The position numbers and the translations under genes are program-made. From NCBI RefSeq assembly GCF_007747655.1, contig NZ_CP036274.1, forward strand, positions 7,998,001 to 8,062,000: a stretch of DNA of 64,000 nucleotides, given 5' to 3'. The first letter of the stretch is position 1, and each line of letters begins with the position of its first letter. This stretch comes from Anatilimnocola aggregata. GTDB lineage: Bacteria; Planctomycetota; Planctomycetia; Pirellulales; Pirellulaceae. The notes under the pieces are model-generated. The model was given only the letters and a program-made list of their open reading frames with translations. It made no database searches and had not been told where the DNA came from. This document shows, piece by piece, positions 17,605 to 25,433 of this stretch.

Positions 17605-18552
17605 ATGCCCCAGCATCCTTCCCGTTTGATGTTCGCTGCATGCTGGTCGTTGGTTGCGTTATTCGCCATCGCACAAGATCCCGCTGCCAAGCTTCCCGCC
17701 AAGCCATTGAAGGACATTCCCCCCGCGGTGATGGAAAACGTCCATCAACTGTCGGCGAATGTCTATAGCAGTGGCGGCCCCAACGGCGAAGTCGCATTCG
17801 AGACGTTGGCGAAGCTCGGCATTAAGACCATCATCAGTGTCGATGGTGCTCAGCCCGACCTCGTGAATGCCAAAAAGTTCGGCCTGAAGTATGTCCATGT
17901 GCCGATTGGCTACGACGCGCTGCCCAAAGAAAAAGCGCTGCTCATCGCCAAAGCCGTGAAGGAATCGAAGGGCCCAGTTCTGATTCACTGCCACCATGGT
18001 AAACATCGCGGACCAGCAGCTGCTGCGGTCGCTTGTGTAACGGTGGACAACTGGACTCCCGAGCAGGCTCTCGCCTGGATGAAACAGGCCGGCACGTCGC
18101 CCAATTATGCTCAGCTAATTAAGGACGCGGGCTCGTTTCAAAAGCCACTGGCAGCCGAGCTCGACAAGATTCCAGCGGACCTTCCCGAAGCCGTCGCGCC
18201 GACGCCACTCGTCGATGCGATGCTCAAGATCGACGATCGCTTCGATACGGTCCTCAAGCACTTCAATGTAGCCATTGATGTGAAAGGTCCTAACTGGAAG
18301 CAGGCGACCACCGACGCAATTCAACTCGACGAGGACTTTCGCGAGTTCCAGCGCTTGCCTGCCGTCACTAAGTTGCCGGTTGATTTTCAGAAGTTGGCGG
18401 CCGACATGCAAAAATCGGCAGCGGAACTTCATCTGGCTATCGAGGCACTTGCAGCCGGCAAGGTCAAAGACACCGCTCCAGCGCGCGACCTCGTCACGCG
18501 CATGCAGCAGCAATGCGTCACGTGCCATAAGCAATATCGGGACCAGAAGTGA
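17605..18552 (+). CDS. Secreted tyrosine phosphatase-like domain fused to a cytochrome c'-like domain
   Basis: Starting at the ATG at 17605 gives 315 residues with a hydrophobic signal (LMFAACWSLVALFAIAQ). Residues about 35-165 form a DSP/PTP-like phosphatase domain. The P-loop HCHHGKHRG has the CX5R signature (Cys129, Arg135), and an upstream Asp could serve as acid. Residues about 200-315 are an all-helical segment ending in CVTCH (Cys304, Cys307, His308), as in class II cytochromes c', where the haem site lies near the C-terminus. Both domains would be extracytoplasmic, so cytochrome c maturation would attach the haem. The combination of a Cys-based phosphatase and a haem domain suggests redox-linked regulation, but that is inference. 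A TPR gene follows on the same strand about 48 bp away. Confidence 0.85.
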   Translation: MPQHPSRLMFAACWSLVALFAIAQDPAAKLPAKPLKDIPPAVMENVHQLSANVYSSGGPNGEVAFETLAKLGIKTIISVDGAQPDLVNAKKFGLKYVHVPIGYDALPKEKALLIAKAVKESKGPVLIHCHHGKHRGPAAAAVACVTVDNWTPEQALAWMKQAGTSPNYAQLIKDAGSFQKPLAAELDKIPADLPEAVAPTPLVDAMLKIDDRFDTVLKHFNVAIDVKGPNWKQATTDAIQLDEDFREFQRLPAVTKLPVDFQKLAADMQKSAAELHLAIEALAAGKVKDTAPARDLVTRMQQQCVTCHKQYRDQK

Positions 18553-18599
18553 ATTACAATTACAGTGCCCACCTTCCGGCACTTGCTAAGGCTCTGCCC

Positions 18600-20801
18600 A
18601 TGATTCGCACGCTGGTTGTTTCGACTCTCTTCGTTACTTTTGTCAGTGCCGCGCTTGGTCAACCGCCACAGTTGCCGGGCAAGTCCGACGCCGATACCAC
18701 CTTCGACTTACCCGAAGTCTTGCAGCCCGCCAAGACGCGCAGCGAAGCTGCCGAAGACAAGCTAACCGCGGCCACACACTACGCGCAAAGTCGCCTGTTG
18801 CAGCAAAAGGGAGAGACACTCCTCGCCCTGCGGCACCTGCAACGTGCCTGGCGTTACGATCCCGAGACCGATTTTCTTCTGGCCGAAATTGTGCCGCTGG
18901 CCTTCGAAGCAAAACAGAGCGAAGCTGCTGCCCGCTATGCCGTACTTGCAGCCGAGCGCGATCCCAAGGACGCGCTGCTGGTGCGCCGGCTGGCCATCTA
19001 TCTGACCGATAAGCAAGACTACACCCGCGCGCTGCGGATGTATGAAAAGTCGCTCGCCAAGGACGATCAGTTGCAAGCTGGTGTCCCCACCGACCTGGGC
19101 GCCGCCACAGTCTATGCCGAACTTGGCCGGCTTTACTTTCTCACCCAACAATATCAAAAATCAGCTGCAGCCTTCACAGCAGTCCGTCGCGCACTGGAAG
19201 AAGAGAAGTCGTCACTCGACGACAGCGCGAAGAAGTCGCTCATCGGCGAAGCAGCAATCACCTATGTCCTCTGGGGCGAGAGTTTTCTCGAAGCGGGCCA
19301 GCATGCCGACGCGGAGAAGGCCTTTCGCAAAGCCGATCTGGCCAAGCCCAATGCTCCGCTATTGGCCTTCCGCCTGGCGCGAGTCGCCGCAGCACAAGAC
19401 AAGCGTGACGACGCCATCAAACTGTTGAACGAATACTTCGCCGCCAAGACCGCTGACAGCGGCCGCGCACCGTACGAATTACTCGCCAAGCTGCTTGGTC
19501 AGCAAGCGGCGAATCCGGCCGCAGCGCACGAACAATTGATCGCGCGCTTGCGCGAACTCCACCAGGAACAGCCCGAGAATCATCCCTTGGCACTTTCGCT
19601 GGCCAATGCCCTGTGGACGACCGGCAAGTTCGACGACGCTATTCCACTCCTCACCGCCACACTCGCTAAGCAGTCCGATACCGACAGTTCGCAAAAACTG
19701 ATCGAGCATCATTGGCAGCAAAAAGAGTTTCGCGAATTGCTGGCCGCAGCGGGCCAACTGGCCGAGCGGAGTGGCTCGCTCGATTCGCTGGGCGAGCTAC
19801 TAACGCGATTGCAAAAAGATACTGCCGCTGTCACCGCTTGCATCAAGGTCGCGCAAGAACAAGCTGCCCAAACCGATCCCAAGGCCAAGCACGCGCCCAT
19901 TCTGGCCGCTGCGATCATCGCCCGCGGGGGCGGAAAGATGGAGGCTGCCGGCCAGTTGTTCCAAGCAGCGCTGGCGCTCGATCCGCCCAACAAAACCGAA
20001 CTCCGCACGCAGTGGGCGCTGGGTCTGTTTCTCGAAGATAAGAACGACCTCGCTGCAGAGATGTTTCGCCAGGTCCTTGCCGCCGAACCGGCCCCGGGGA
20101 ATCCGGCCGCCATTCGCTACTATCTGGCTGGCGCTTTGGAGATGCTCGGGCAGACCGATGCCGCCTTGCAGGAAATTGACAAGGCTTCGCAACTGCAGCC
20201 GACCAATCCGCGCTACGAAAGTCGTAAGGCCTGGATCCTCTATCACGCCAAACGCTGGCCCGCCGCCGCAGCCGAGTATGAGAAGTTTTTGGACAAGCAT
20301 TCCGCCAAGCAACAAGCGGCCATGCGCGAGCAACTCCGTAGCGCGAAGCTGGCCCTTTCGAACATCGCGCTCGAGCAGGGTGACTTTCCTGCAGCTGTCG
20401 AATGGCTCGAACAGGTGCTCGATGAATATCCCGAAGATCCCGGGGCCTTGAACGACCTCGGCTATCTCTGGGCCGACCGCGGCTTGCATTTGCAGCGTGC
20501 CCTGCGCATGACACAGCAGGCCGTGGCGCTCGAACCAGACAATCACGCCTATCGCGACAGTCTGGGCTGGGCCTATTTTCAGTTGGGTCAATACGAAGAG
20601 GCTGCGCGCGAGTTAGCCGTTGCCGTACAGGAAGAGAATCCCGACGGGGTGCTGCTAGAGCACTATGCCGATGCCCTGCACAAGTTGGGCAAAACCACCG
20701 CGGCCCGCAGTCACTGGCAACGCGCCGCAGAGGCCTTTCAAAAAGCGGGCGAGACGCAAAAGCAAAACCGTGTGCAAGAAAAACTGAAAGCGTCGTCGTA
20801 A
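18600..20801 (+). CDS. Secreted tetratricopeptide repeat protein
   Basis: I start at the ATG at 18600 (733 residues) because it gives a signal peptide (IRTLVVSTLFVTFVSAALGQ). An earlier in-frame start overlapping the phosphatase stop codon would bury it. Most of the protein is TPR helix pairs, for example QKGETLLALRHLQRAWRYDP, GRLYFLTQQYQKSAAAFTAV, AEKAFRKADLAKPNAPLLAF, ALQEIDKASQLQPTNPRYES, GALNDLGYLWADRGLHLQRA and LGWAYFQLGQYEEAARELAV. More than ten repeats can be traced. TPRs act as protein-binding scaffolds. It could be co-transcribed with the phosphatase-cytochrome gene. The partner is unknown. Confidence 0.88.
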   Translation: MIRTLVVSTLFVTFVSAALGQPPQLPGKSDADTTFDLPEVLQPAKTRSEAAEDKLTAATHYAQSRLLQQKGETLLALRHLQRAWRYDPETDFLLAEIVPLAFEAKQSEAAARYAVLAAERDPKDALLVRRLAIYLTDKQDYTRALRMYEKSLAKDDQLQAGVPTDLGAATVYAELGRLYFLTQQYQKSAAAFTAVRRALEEEKSSLDDSAKKSLIGEAAITYVLWGESFLEAGQHADAEKAFRKADLAKPNAPLLAFRLARVAAAQDKRDDAIKLLNEYFAAKTADSGRAPYELLAKLLGQQAANPAAAHEQLIARLRELHQEQPENHPLALSLANALWTTGKFDDAIPLLTATLAKQSDTDSSQKLIEHHWQQKEFRELLAAAGQLAERSGSLDSLGELLTRLQKDTAAVTACIKVAQEQAAQTDPKAKHAPILAAAIIARGGGKMEAAGQLFQAALALDPPNKTELRTQWALGLFLEDKNDLAAEMFRQVLAAEPAPGNPAAIRYYLAGALEMLGQTDAALQEIDKASQLQPTNPRYESRKAWILYHAKRWPAAAAEYEKFLDKHSAKQQAAMREQLRSAKLALSNIALEQGDFPAAVEWLEQVLDEYPEDPGALNDLGYLWADRGLHLQRALRMTQQAVALEPDNHAYRDSLGWAYFQLGQYEEAARELAVAVQEENPDGVLLEHYADALHKLGKTTAARSHWQRAAEAFQKAGETQKQNRVQEKLKASS

Positions 20802-20826
20802 TCTTCACGCTGAATTCGCACTGAAG

Positions 20827-20872
20827 TCGTCCCGCAGGGACGCTGCCTGTAGCCGGCTTCCCTGCGGGACGA
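20827..20872. repeat. Long intergenic hairpin repeat (TCGTCCCGCAGGGA)
   Basis: A perfect 14-bp inverted repeat, 20827-20840 with 20859-20872, encloses an 18-nt loop. It lies just downstream of the TPR gene stop codon. There is no T-tract after it, so it looks like one of the window's REP-type palindromes, though it may also stop transcription or protect the mRNA end. Confidence 0.75.
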
Positions 20873-21073
20873 ATACAGGTGGAGCAGCCGCTTTGGAGCG
20901 AGCAATGCAACACCTCAATCCGCTTGAGTAACAAATTGGCAGATGACGGCTGGTGAATGGCGTTTCGCTAGCGGCGCGGGCCGTTGCCCCCCGCAGACCC
21001 GTTTGGGTTGGTTTGGTATCATCCAAGGTTGCTGATTTGGTTTGCAATTTCAGTACTCAATAGGAACGGTTCG

Positions 21074-21799
21074 ATGTCTCGATTTGGATTGCTGATGGCC
21101 GCACTGGCCCCACTTTATTTTGCCTCGCTAGGAATCGCTCAAGTGCCAACTCCTCCAGGCGGCCAGCCCGCAGTCCGGGCACCACTTACCACGGTTAGTC
21201 AACAAGCCAGTTATGCGATTGGGCTCGACTTTGGTCAGCGGTTGTCGCGCGATGGTGCTGCTGTCGACCTCGAACCGATTTTGCGCGGCCTGCGCGATGG
21301 TTTGACCGGAACCAAGCCCGAACTGACCGACGAGCAGATTCAAGGCGCGATGGATAAGTTCCTGGCCGCCCTGCGTGCCAAGCGCGAAGAAGAGGCCAAG
21401 GGGGCGGGCAATAAGAACAAGAAGGATGGCGAAGCTTACCTGGCCGCGAACCTGCAAAAGCCCGGCGTGCAGCAGACCAAGAGCGGTCTGCAAGTCAAAT
21501 CGCTGAAGGCTGGCACTGGTGCCTCGCCCAAAGCGACCGACACAGTCAAGGTGCACTATCACGGCATGCTGATCGACGGCACCGTGTTCGATAGCAGCGT
21601 CGAGCGCAAGGTTCCTGCCGAATTTCCCGTGAATCGCGTCATTCCCGGCTGGACCGAAGCCCTGCAGCTGATGAAGGTCGGCGACAAGGTGCAACTCACC
21701 ATTCCCGCCGCGCTGGCCTATGGCGAAGAGGGGAGCGGCCCAATCCCGCCGAACTCGGTGCTGGTGTTCGATGTCGAACTGCTCGATATCGTGAAGTAG
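21074..21799 (+). CDS. FKBP-type peptidyl-prolyl isomerase, secreted
   Basis: Starting at the ATG at 21074 gives 241 residues with a signal peptide (SRFGLLMAALAPLYFASLGIAQ). Residues about 45-130 match the FKBP N-terminal dimerisation domain of Mip/FkpA proteins (QASYAIGLDFGQRLSRDG, ILRGLRDGLTG). Residues about 150-241 form the catalytic FKBP domain (DTVKVHYHGMLIDGTVFDSS, FPVNRVIPGWTEALQLMKVGDK, IPAALAYGEEGSGPIPPNSVL). The active-site Tyr, Asp, Trp and Tyr positions appear present. It speeds proline isomerisation during folding of exported proteins. The downstream lpxK gene is separated by a palindromic repeat. Confidence 0.94.
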   Translation: MSRFGLLMAALAPLYFASLGIAQVPTPPGGQPAVRAPLTTVSQQASYAIGLDFGQRLSRDGAAVDLEPILRGLRDGLTGTKPELTDEQIQGAMDKFLAALRAKREEEAKGAGNKNKKDGEAYLAANLQKPGVQQTKSGLQVKSLKAGTGASPKATDTVKVHYHGMLIDGTVFDSSVERKVPAEFPVNRVIPGWTEALQLMKVGDKVQLTIPAALAYGEEGSGPIPPNSVLVFDVELLDIVK

Positions 21800-21817
21800 T
21801 CATGATTTCATCGTGCG

Positions 21818-21837
21818 GCGTGGACTAAAGTCCACGC
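21818..21837. repeat. GCGTGGACT/AGTCCACGC palindrome
   Basis: A perfect 9-bp inverted repeat with a 2-nt spacer lies between the FKBP and lpxK genes. A second member at 24115-24134 differs by a paired A-T to G-C change and shares the flanking CTAC, so the hairpin itself seems to be conserved. Confidence 0.8.
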
Positions 21838-21861
21838 TACAACAAGCGAAGACCTAGCGCG

Positions 21862-22935
21862 ATGGCGTTTCTTACTGCTGCCAGCTTTCGCGCGATTGTC
21901 AGCGGGCAACAGCGAGGGTTGCTCGCAGGAACATTGCGCTCGCTGCTCAGTGCTGCCGAGCCCCTGTACGGTGCCGTCGTGGCCCAGAAGAATCGCCGGT
22001 TTGACTCTGGCGCACTGCAGGCAACCAAAGTCGACGCGCCAGTGATTAGCGTCGGCAATCTCACCGTTGGCGGTACCGGCAAAACGCCGCTGGTCGTTTG
22101 GCTGGCCAAGTGGTTTCGTCAGCAAGGACGAGATGTCACCCTCATCAGCCGCGGTTATGGCAAGCGGCAGGGGCCGAACGACGAAGCACTCGAAATCGCT
22201 GCTTCGCTCCCCGCTGTGCCGCAAATCCAAAATCCCGATCGAATTGCCGCAGCGCGCGAGGCCTTGCGCAACTCGCGCGCAGCAGTGCTGATTCTGGACG
22301 ATGCATTTCAACATCGGCGGCTTGCTCGCAATCTGGATATTGTCCTGCTCGATGCACTCGAGCCATTCGGCTATGGTCACTTATTACCCCGTGGCTTGCT
22401 CCGCGAACCCATCGCCAGTCTTCAGCGCGCGCAGGTGATCGCCCTCTCGCGCGCCGGTGCCATATCCACGGAGCGACGCGCCGAGATTCGCGCAATCGTG
22501 GCGCAGCACGCGCCGCAGGCCGATTGGCTCGAACTAACGCACGCGCCTGTCGCGCTGATCGATCACTCGGGGCGTGAAGAAACGCTAACTGATTGGCGTG
22601 AGAAACCGTTAGCTGCCTTCGCCGGCATCGGCAATCCCGCGGGTTTTCAATTCACGCTAGCGCAATGCGGGCTGCAGATCGCTGCCTGGAAAGAATTCGC
22701 CGACCATCAAGCCTATGGCCCTGCCGAACAGCAGGCTCTCGCGAACTGGTTGAATGCGCACGGTTCACTTGCAGGAGTAATCTGCACGCATAAAGACCTG
22801 GTGAAGTTGCCTGTGAACTCAATTGGCAAGTTGCCGCTGCGGGCACTTAAGATCGCTCTGCAGATTACGAGCGGGCAGGATCGATTGGAGAATCGATTGC
22901 GAGAGTTGCTAATTGCCTCGGCAGGAGCGCGGTGA
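21862..22935 (+). CDS. lpxK: Tetraacyldisaccharide 4'-kinase
   Basis: The 357-residue protein has the LpxK P-loop block ISVGNLTVGGTGKTPLVVWLA, then LISRGYG, AVLILDDAFQHRRLARNLDIVLLDA with the conserved DDAFQH motif, and LPRGLLREP. LpxK phosphorylates the 4' position of the lipid A disaccharide at the inner face of the cytoplasmic membrane. Its presence indicates that this planctomycete makes lipid A and has a Gram-negative-type outer membrane. No other lpx genes are in the window. The C-terminus (VICTHKDLVKLP) also fits the family. Confidence 0.95.
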   Translation: MAFLTAASFRAIVSGQQRGLLAGTLRSLLSAAEPLYGAVVAQKNRRFDSGALQATKVDAPVISVGNLTVGGTGKTPLVVWLAKWFRQQGRDVTLISRGYGKRQGPNDEALEIAASLPAVPQIQNPDRIAAAREALRNSRAAVLILDDAFQHRRLARNLDIVLLDALEPFGYGHLLPRGLLREPIASLQRAQVIALSRAGAISTERRAEIRAIVAQHAPQADWLELTHAPVALIDHSGREETLTDWREKPLAAFAGIGNPAGFQFTLAQCGLQIAAWKEFADHQAYGPAEQQALANWLNAHGSLAGVICTHKDLVKLPVNSIGKLPLRALKIALQITSGQDRLENRLRELLIASAGAR

Positions 22936-22961
22936 AATGCAGAGTCACCGCGCGTGAGGAC

Positions 22962-23249
22962 TTACCGGGTACCGGTCAGATAGTCCGACTTCGGCGTGTA
23001 CACCACTTGCAGCGAATTGAGGACTTCCACTCCCTCGACCGCAGCGCGGACAAGTTCCTGGGCCAACTGCTTGTGATAGAACGATTCGACATGGCCTCGC
23101 AGTACGATGCCGCTTCCTTCACGGTCGACCTGCAGTTTCCGCAGCACATAGATATTGCTGGACTGCAGTGCTGCACGTGCGTCGACGAGTTGGCTGACTG
23201 CCGCATCGTCGTTGACTAAAGACTCACGCCTGAGTGTTCGCGTTTGCAT
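22962..23249 (-). CDS. BON domain protein
   Basis: I start at the ATG complementary to 23247-23249 because it is preceded by an excellent AAGGAGGAATCG ribosome-binding site, giving 95 residues. A short BON domain spans about residues 20-90: VSQLVDARAALQSSNIYVLRKLQVDREGSGIVLRGHVESFYHKQLAQELVRAAVEGVEVLNSLQVVY. The internal LRGHV followed by a helix and a second half-repeat is the BON pattern. BON domains bind phospholipids or attach proteins to membranes. No signal peptide is seen, so its location is uncertain. It converges with lpxK. Confidence 0.82.
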   Translation of the reverse strand: MQTRTLRRESLVNDDAAVSQLVDARAALQSSNIYVLRKLQVDREGSGIVLRGHVESFYHKQLAQELVRAAVEGVEVLNSLQVVYTPKSDYLTGTR

Positions 23250-23391
23250 TCGATTCCTCCTTGCCCAGGCTTCCTCGCCTGGAACGATCTCATTCATATC
23301 GGCCGCGCGCCGCCTACTGCGCATTCCCGCCGAATTCCATAGACCTAACTGTAGGAATGGCCTGGAGGGTGTCAAGCTTCCGAGCTCGCTT

Positions 23392-24063
23392 TTACGCAAT
23401 CTTGCCACATTTCTTTAAGTGCGACAGCACTTCGGCCGCTAGCAAGTCTGGCGTCTTCTCGCCAGATAATAGGTGAAGATCCGGCGTTAAAGGGGCCTCA
23501 TAGGGGTCATGAATGCCCGTAAAATTTGGCAGCTCGCCGGCGCGGGCTTTCTTATACAACCCCTTGGGGTCGCGCGCTTCGCAAACCGCAAGTGGCGCAT
23601 CGACGAACACCTCGATGAAATCTCCTACTTCCCCGCGCTCTTCCACCAACTTGCGCACGGCGTCTCGATCGGCCCGATAGGGGCTGACGAAGGCAGTCAG
23701 GGTGATCAGTCCGGCCGAGGCGAACAGTTCGGTCACCGCGCCAATGCGGCGAATGTTCTCGACGCGATCTTCGGGCGTGAAGGTCAGACCAAACCGCTTG
23801 GCAAATGCTTCGCCATAACTACTGAGCATTTGCGGCGACGCATTGAGCCCATGGCGCACGTTGTCGCCATCGAGCAGCATGCTGTGAGCGCCACGCTGAT
23901 GCAGTTGACGATCGACTTCATTCGCGATCGTGCTCTTGCCGCAACCCGATAGCCCGGTGAACCACACGACGCAGCCTCGGTGGCCATTCAGTCTTTCGCG
24001 CTCGGCGCGCGTCACGCTGTGAGGATGCCAAACGACTTGCGTAGCGGATGATGGATCAGACAA
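23392..24063 (-). CDS. cysC: Adenylylsulfate kinase (APS kinase), TTG start
   Basis: No ATG precedes the conserved part. A TTG complementary to 24061-24063 with AAGGTG six nt upstream is the best start, giving 223 residues. The frame upstream runs into a palindromic repeat. The protein has the P-loop [35 protein letters not shown], the [15 protein letters not shown] block and [26 protein letters not shown], all diagnostic of APS kinase. It phosphorylates adenylyl sulfate with ATP to PAPS. No cysN or cysD is adjacent, so sulfate activation is encoded elsewhere. PAPS may serve sulfotransferases or assimilation. Confidence 0.94.
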   Translation of the reverse strand: MSDPSSATQVVWHPHSVTRAERERLNGHRGCVVWFTGLSGCGKSTIANEVDRQLHQRGAHSMLLDGDNVRHGLNASPQMLSSYGEAFAKRFGLTFTPEDRVENIRRIGAVTELFASAGLITLTAFVSPYRADRDAVRKLVEERGEVGDFIEVFVDAPLAVCEARDPKGLYKKARAGELPNFTGIHDPYEAPLTPDLHLLSGEKTPDLLAAEVLSHLKKCGKIA

Positions 24064-24114
24064 CTTACACCTTTTATGTAGTCTTGGCTTCAGCCGACAC
24101 GCATGTTGAGCATC

Positions 24115-24134
24115 GCGTGGGCTAACGCCCACGC
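24115..24134. repeat. GCGTGGGC/GCCCACGC palindrome
   Basis: An 8-bp inverted repeat with a 4-nt loop TAAC is followed by TACG. It belongs with the repeat at 21818-21837. It lies in the 79-bp gap between the cysC start and the stop codon of the acyl-CoA dehydrogenase-like gene. Confidence 0.78.
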
Positions 24135-24142
24135 TACGAAAT

Positions 24143-25213
24143 TTAGTGCAGTCCTGCAAACTCGCACAAGTTCACCGCGAGGACATTTTGGGGACAACTC
24201 CAGACGAGAAAAAAGAGGGCTTCGCGGCACCAGCGACCGGCGGAATGGGTCGCCACGAAACCGGCTCCTTTGGCAGCGACGAGCGCCGCCTGCGTGGCGC
24301 GCAGCGACAGGCTGTTTGCTCGTCCCCGCGCATCTTCGGCCGCGCACGGCTGCTCGCCCTCGGCCAACGCGAGTAAATCATGAATCAATTCGTTCAACTC
24401 GGCGCGCATGGCAGTGGCAGGTTCGGCGAGCATATTCCGCTGCTGCGCCTCTTGTTCGAGATAATCAAGCGCAGCGGTCGTCAATCCTGCCGCGAGAGTA
24501 GAGGTCTGCAGCCCGCCTGTTTTTGCGCCCAAACCTTGCTTCATCACGTTTTCGATCGGGCCCCCAAGGAGCCACTGGCGATTGACCAGCACCTCGTCGC
24601 AATGGACTTCGCCGGTGCGCGAAGCCGTCAGACTCACCAGTTCCGGAGCCGGCGGAATTCTTACGCCGGGCAAGTCGGTTGGCAGAGCAACGAGGATTTG
24701 CCGGCCGTCGACCAGCGTCGCGCCGAGCACAATCGATTGCGCATGCTCAGCGCCCGTCACCCAGGGTGAATACCCTGTCAACTTGAAGCCGCTGCTGGTT
24801 TCTTCTGCGCGCATCACCGGTTGCATATGCTGCCGGCTGGTGGTCAGGTGCGAGATGCCCACTGTGGCGAAGATTTGGCCATCAATTAAGGACGGCAATA
24901 GTTTTTGCCTCGCGAAGACATTGCCACTGGCCGCAATTCGCGTGCAAGCACCGACGCGCTGCGTGATGACAAAGGCCGTGGTGAGGCAGGCCGCACTCAG
25001 TTGTAAATAGCCGCGCAGCAAGTCGGCTTCGCTCCAACCTTGGCCACCTACTTCGGGCGGCAAGAACCACTCGTGCACGCCAGCTGCTGCACACAATTCC
25101 AACTGTTTAGCTGGCCAAGCTTGGGGCGCATTGAGCGTGGGAGCCAGTTCGCGCAAGCTCGCGCACAGTTGCGAGAGAGATTCATCGTGCGGCGAGGTAA
25201 TGCGAGCCATCAC
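24143..25213 (-). CDS. Acyl-CoA dehydrogenase-like flavoprotein
   Basis: The 356-residue protein has the acyl-CoA dehydrogenase layout. An N-terminal helical domain is followed by [28 protein letters not shown] central beta domain has [14 protein letters not shown] and [23 protein letters not shown], where the GYSPWVTGA block corresponds to the flavin-contact region. The C-terminal helical domain has [24 protein letters not shown] cannot pick out the catalytic Glu with confidence, and the protein is shorter than typical 380-residue enzymes. The substrate is unknown and a non-canonical role is possible. It lies upstream of cysC on the same strand, separated by a repeat. Confidence 0.82.
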   Translation of the reverse strand: MMARITSPHDESLSQLCASLRELAPTLNAPQAWPAKQLELCAAAGVHEWFLPPEVGGQGWSEADLLRGYLQLSAACLTTAFVITQRVGACTRIAASGNVFARQKLLPSLIDGQIFATVGISHLTTSRQHMQPVMRAEETSSGFKLTGYSPWVTGAEHAQSIVLGATLVDGRQILVALPTDLPGVRIPPAPELVSLTASRTGEVHCDEVLVNRQWLLGGPIENVMKQGLGAKTGGLQTSTLAAGLTTAALDYLEQEAQQRNMLAEPATAMRAELNELIHDLLALAEGEQPCAAEDARGRANSLSLRATQAALVAAKGAGFVATHSAGRWCREALFFLVWSCPQNVLAVNLCEFAGLH

Positions 25214-25314
25214 CCGATTATAGCAACTGGGTCGTACCTGGGGCCGATTCTCGTTTGAGCCGCGCGAATGCGATACACTCTACGAACGTACTTGCAGTCA
25301 AACGCATTTAGCAT

Positions 25315-25404
25315 CGTAGGGTGGGCCGAGCACTGCTCGGCCCACCCTAACCAACAAATTTCGCACGTGAATGGTGGGCCTCGTTTCACTCGGCCCACCC
25401 TACG
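25315..25404. repeat. Inverted pair of GTAGGGTGGGCC-type palindromes
   Basis: Copy one (25315-25350) is an almost perfect self-complementary palindrome of about 33 bp with a single central base. Copy two (25373-25404) has a GGTGGGCC/GGCCCACC stem with a longer loop. It is the same family as 3307-3395. It lies directly in front of the M3 peptidase start, and reading through it would add a spurious N-terminus to that gene. Confidence 0.85.
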
Positions 25405-25433
25405 TTCACCGTGACCCTCCATTGAGCTCACCC

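Noticed and set aside
20827-20872. A Rho-independent terminator after the TPR gene
   Set aside because: The hairpin is strong but no T-tract follows, and it resembles the other repeat palindromes.
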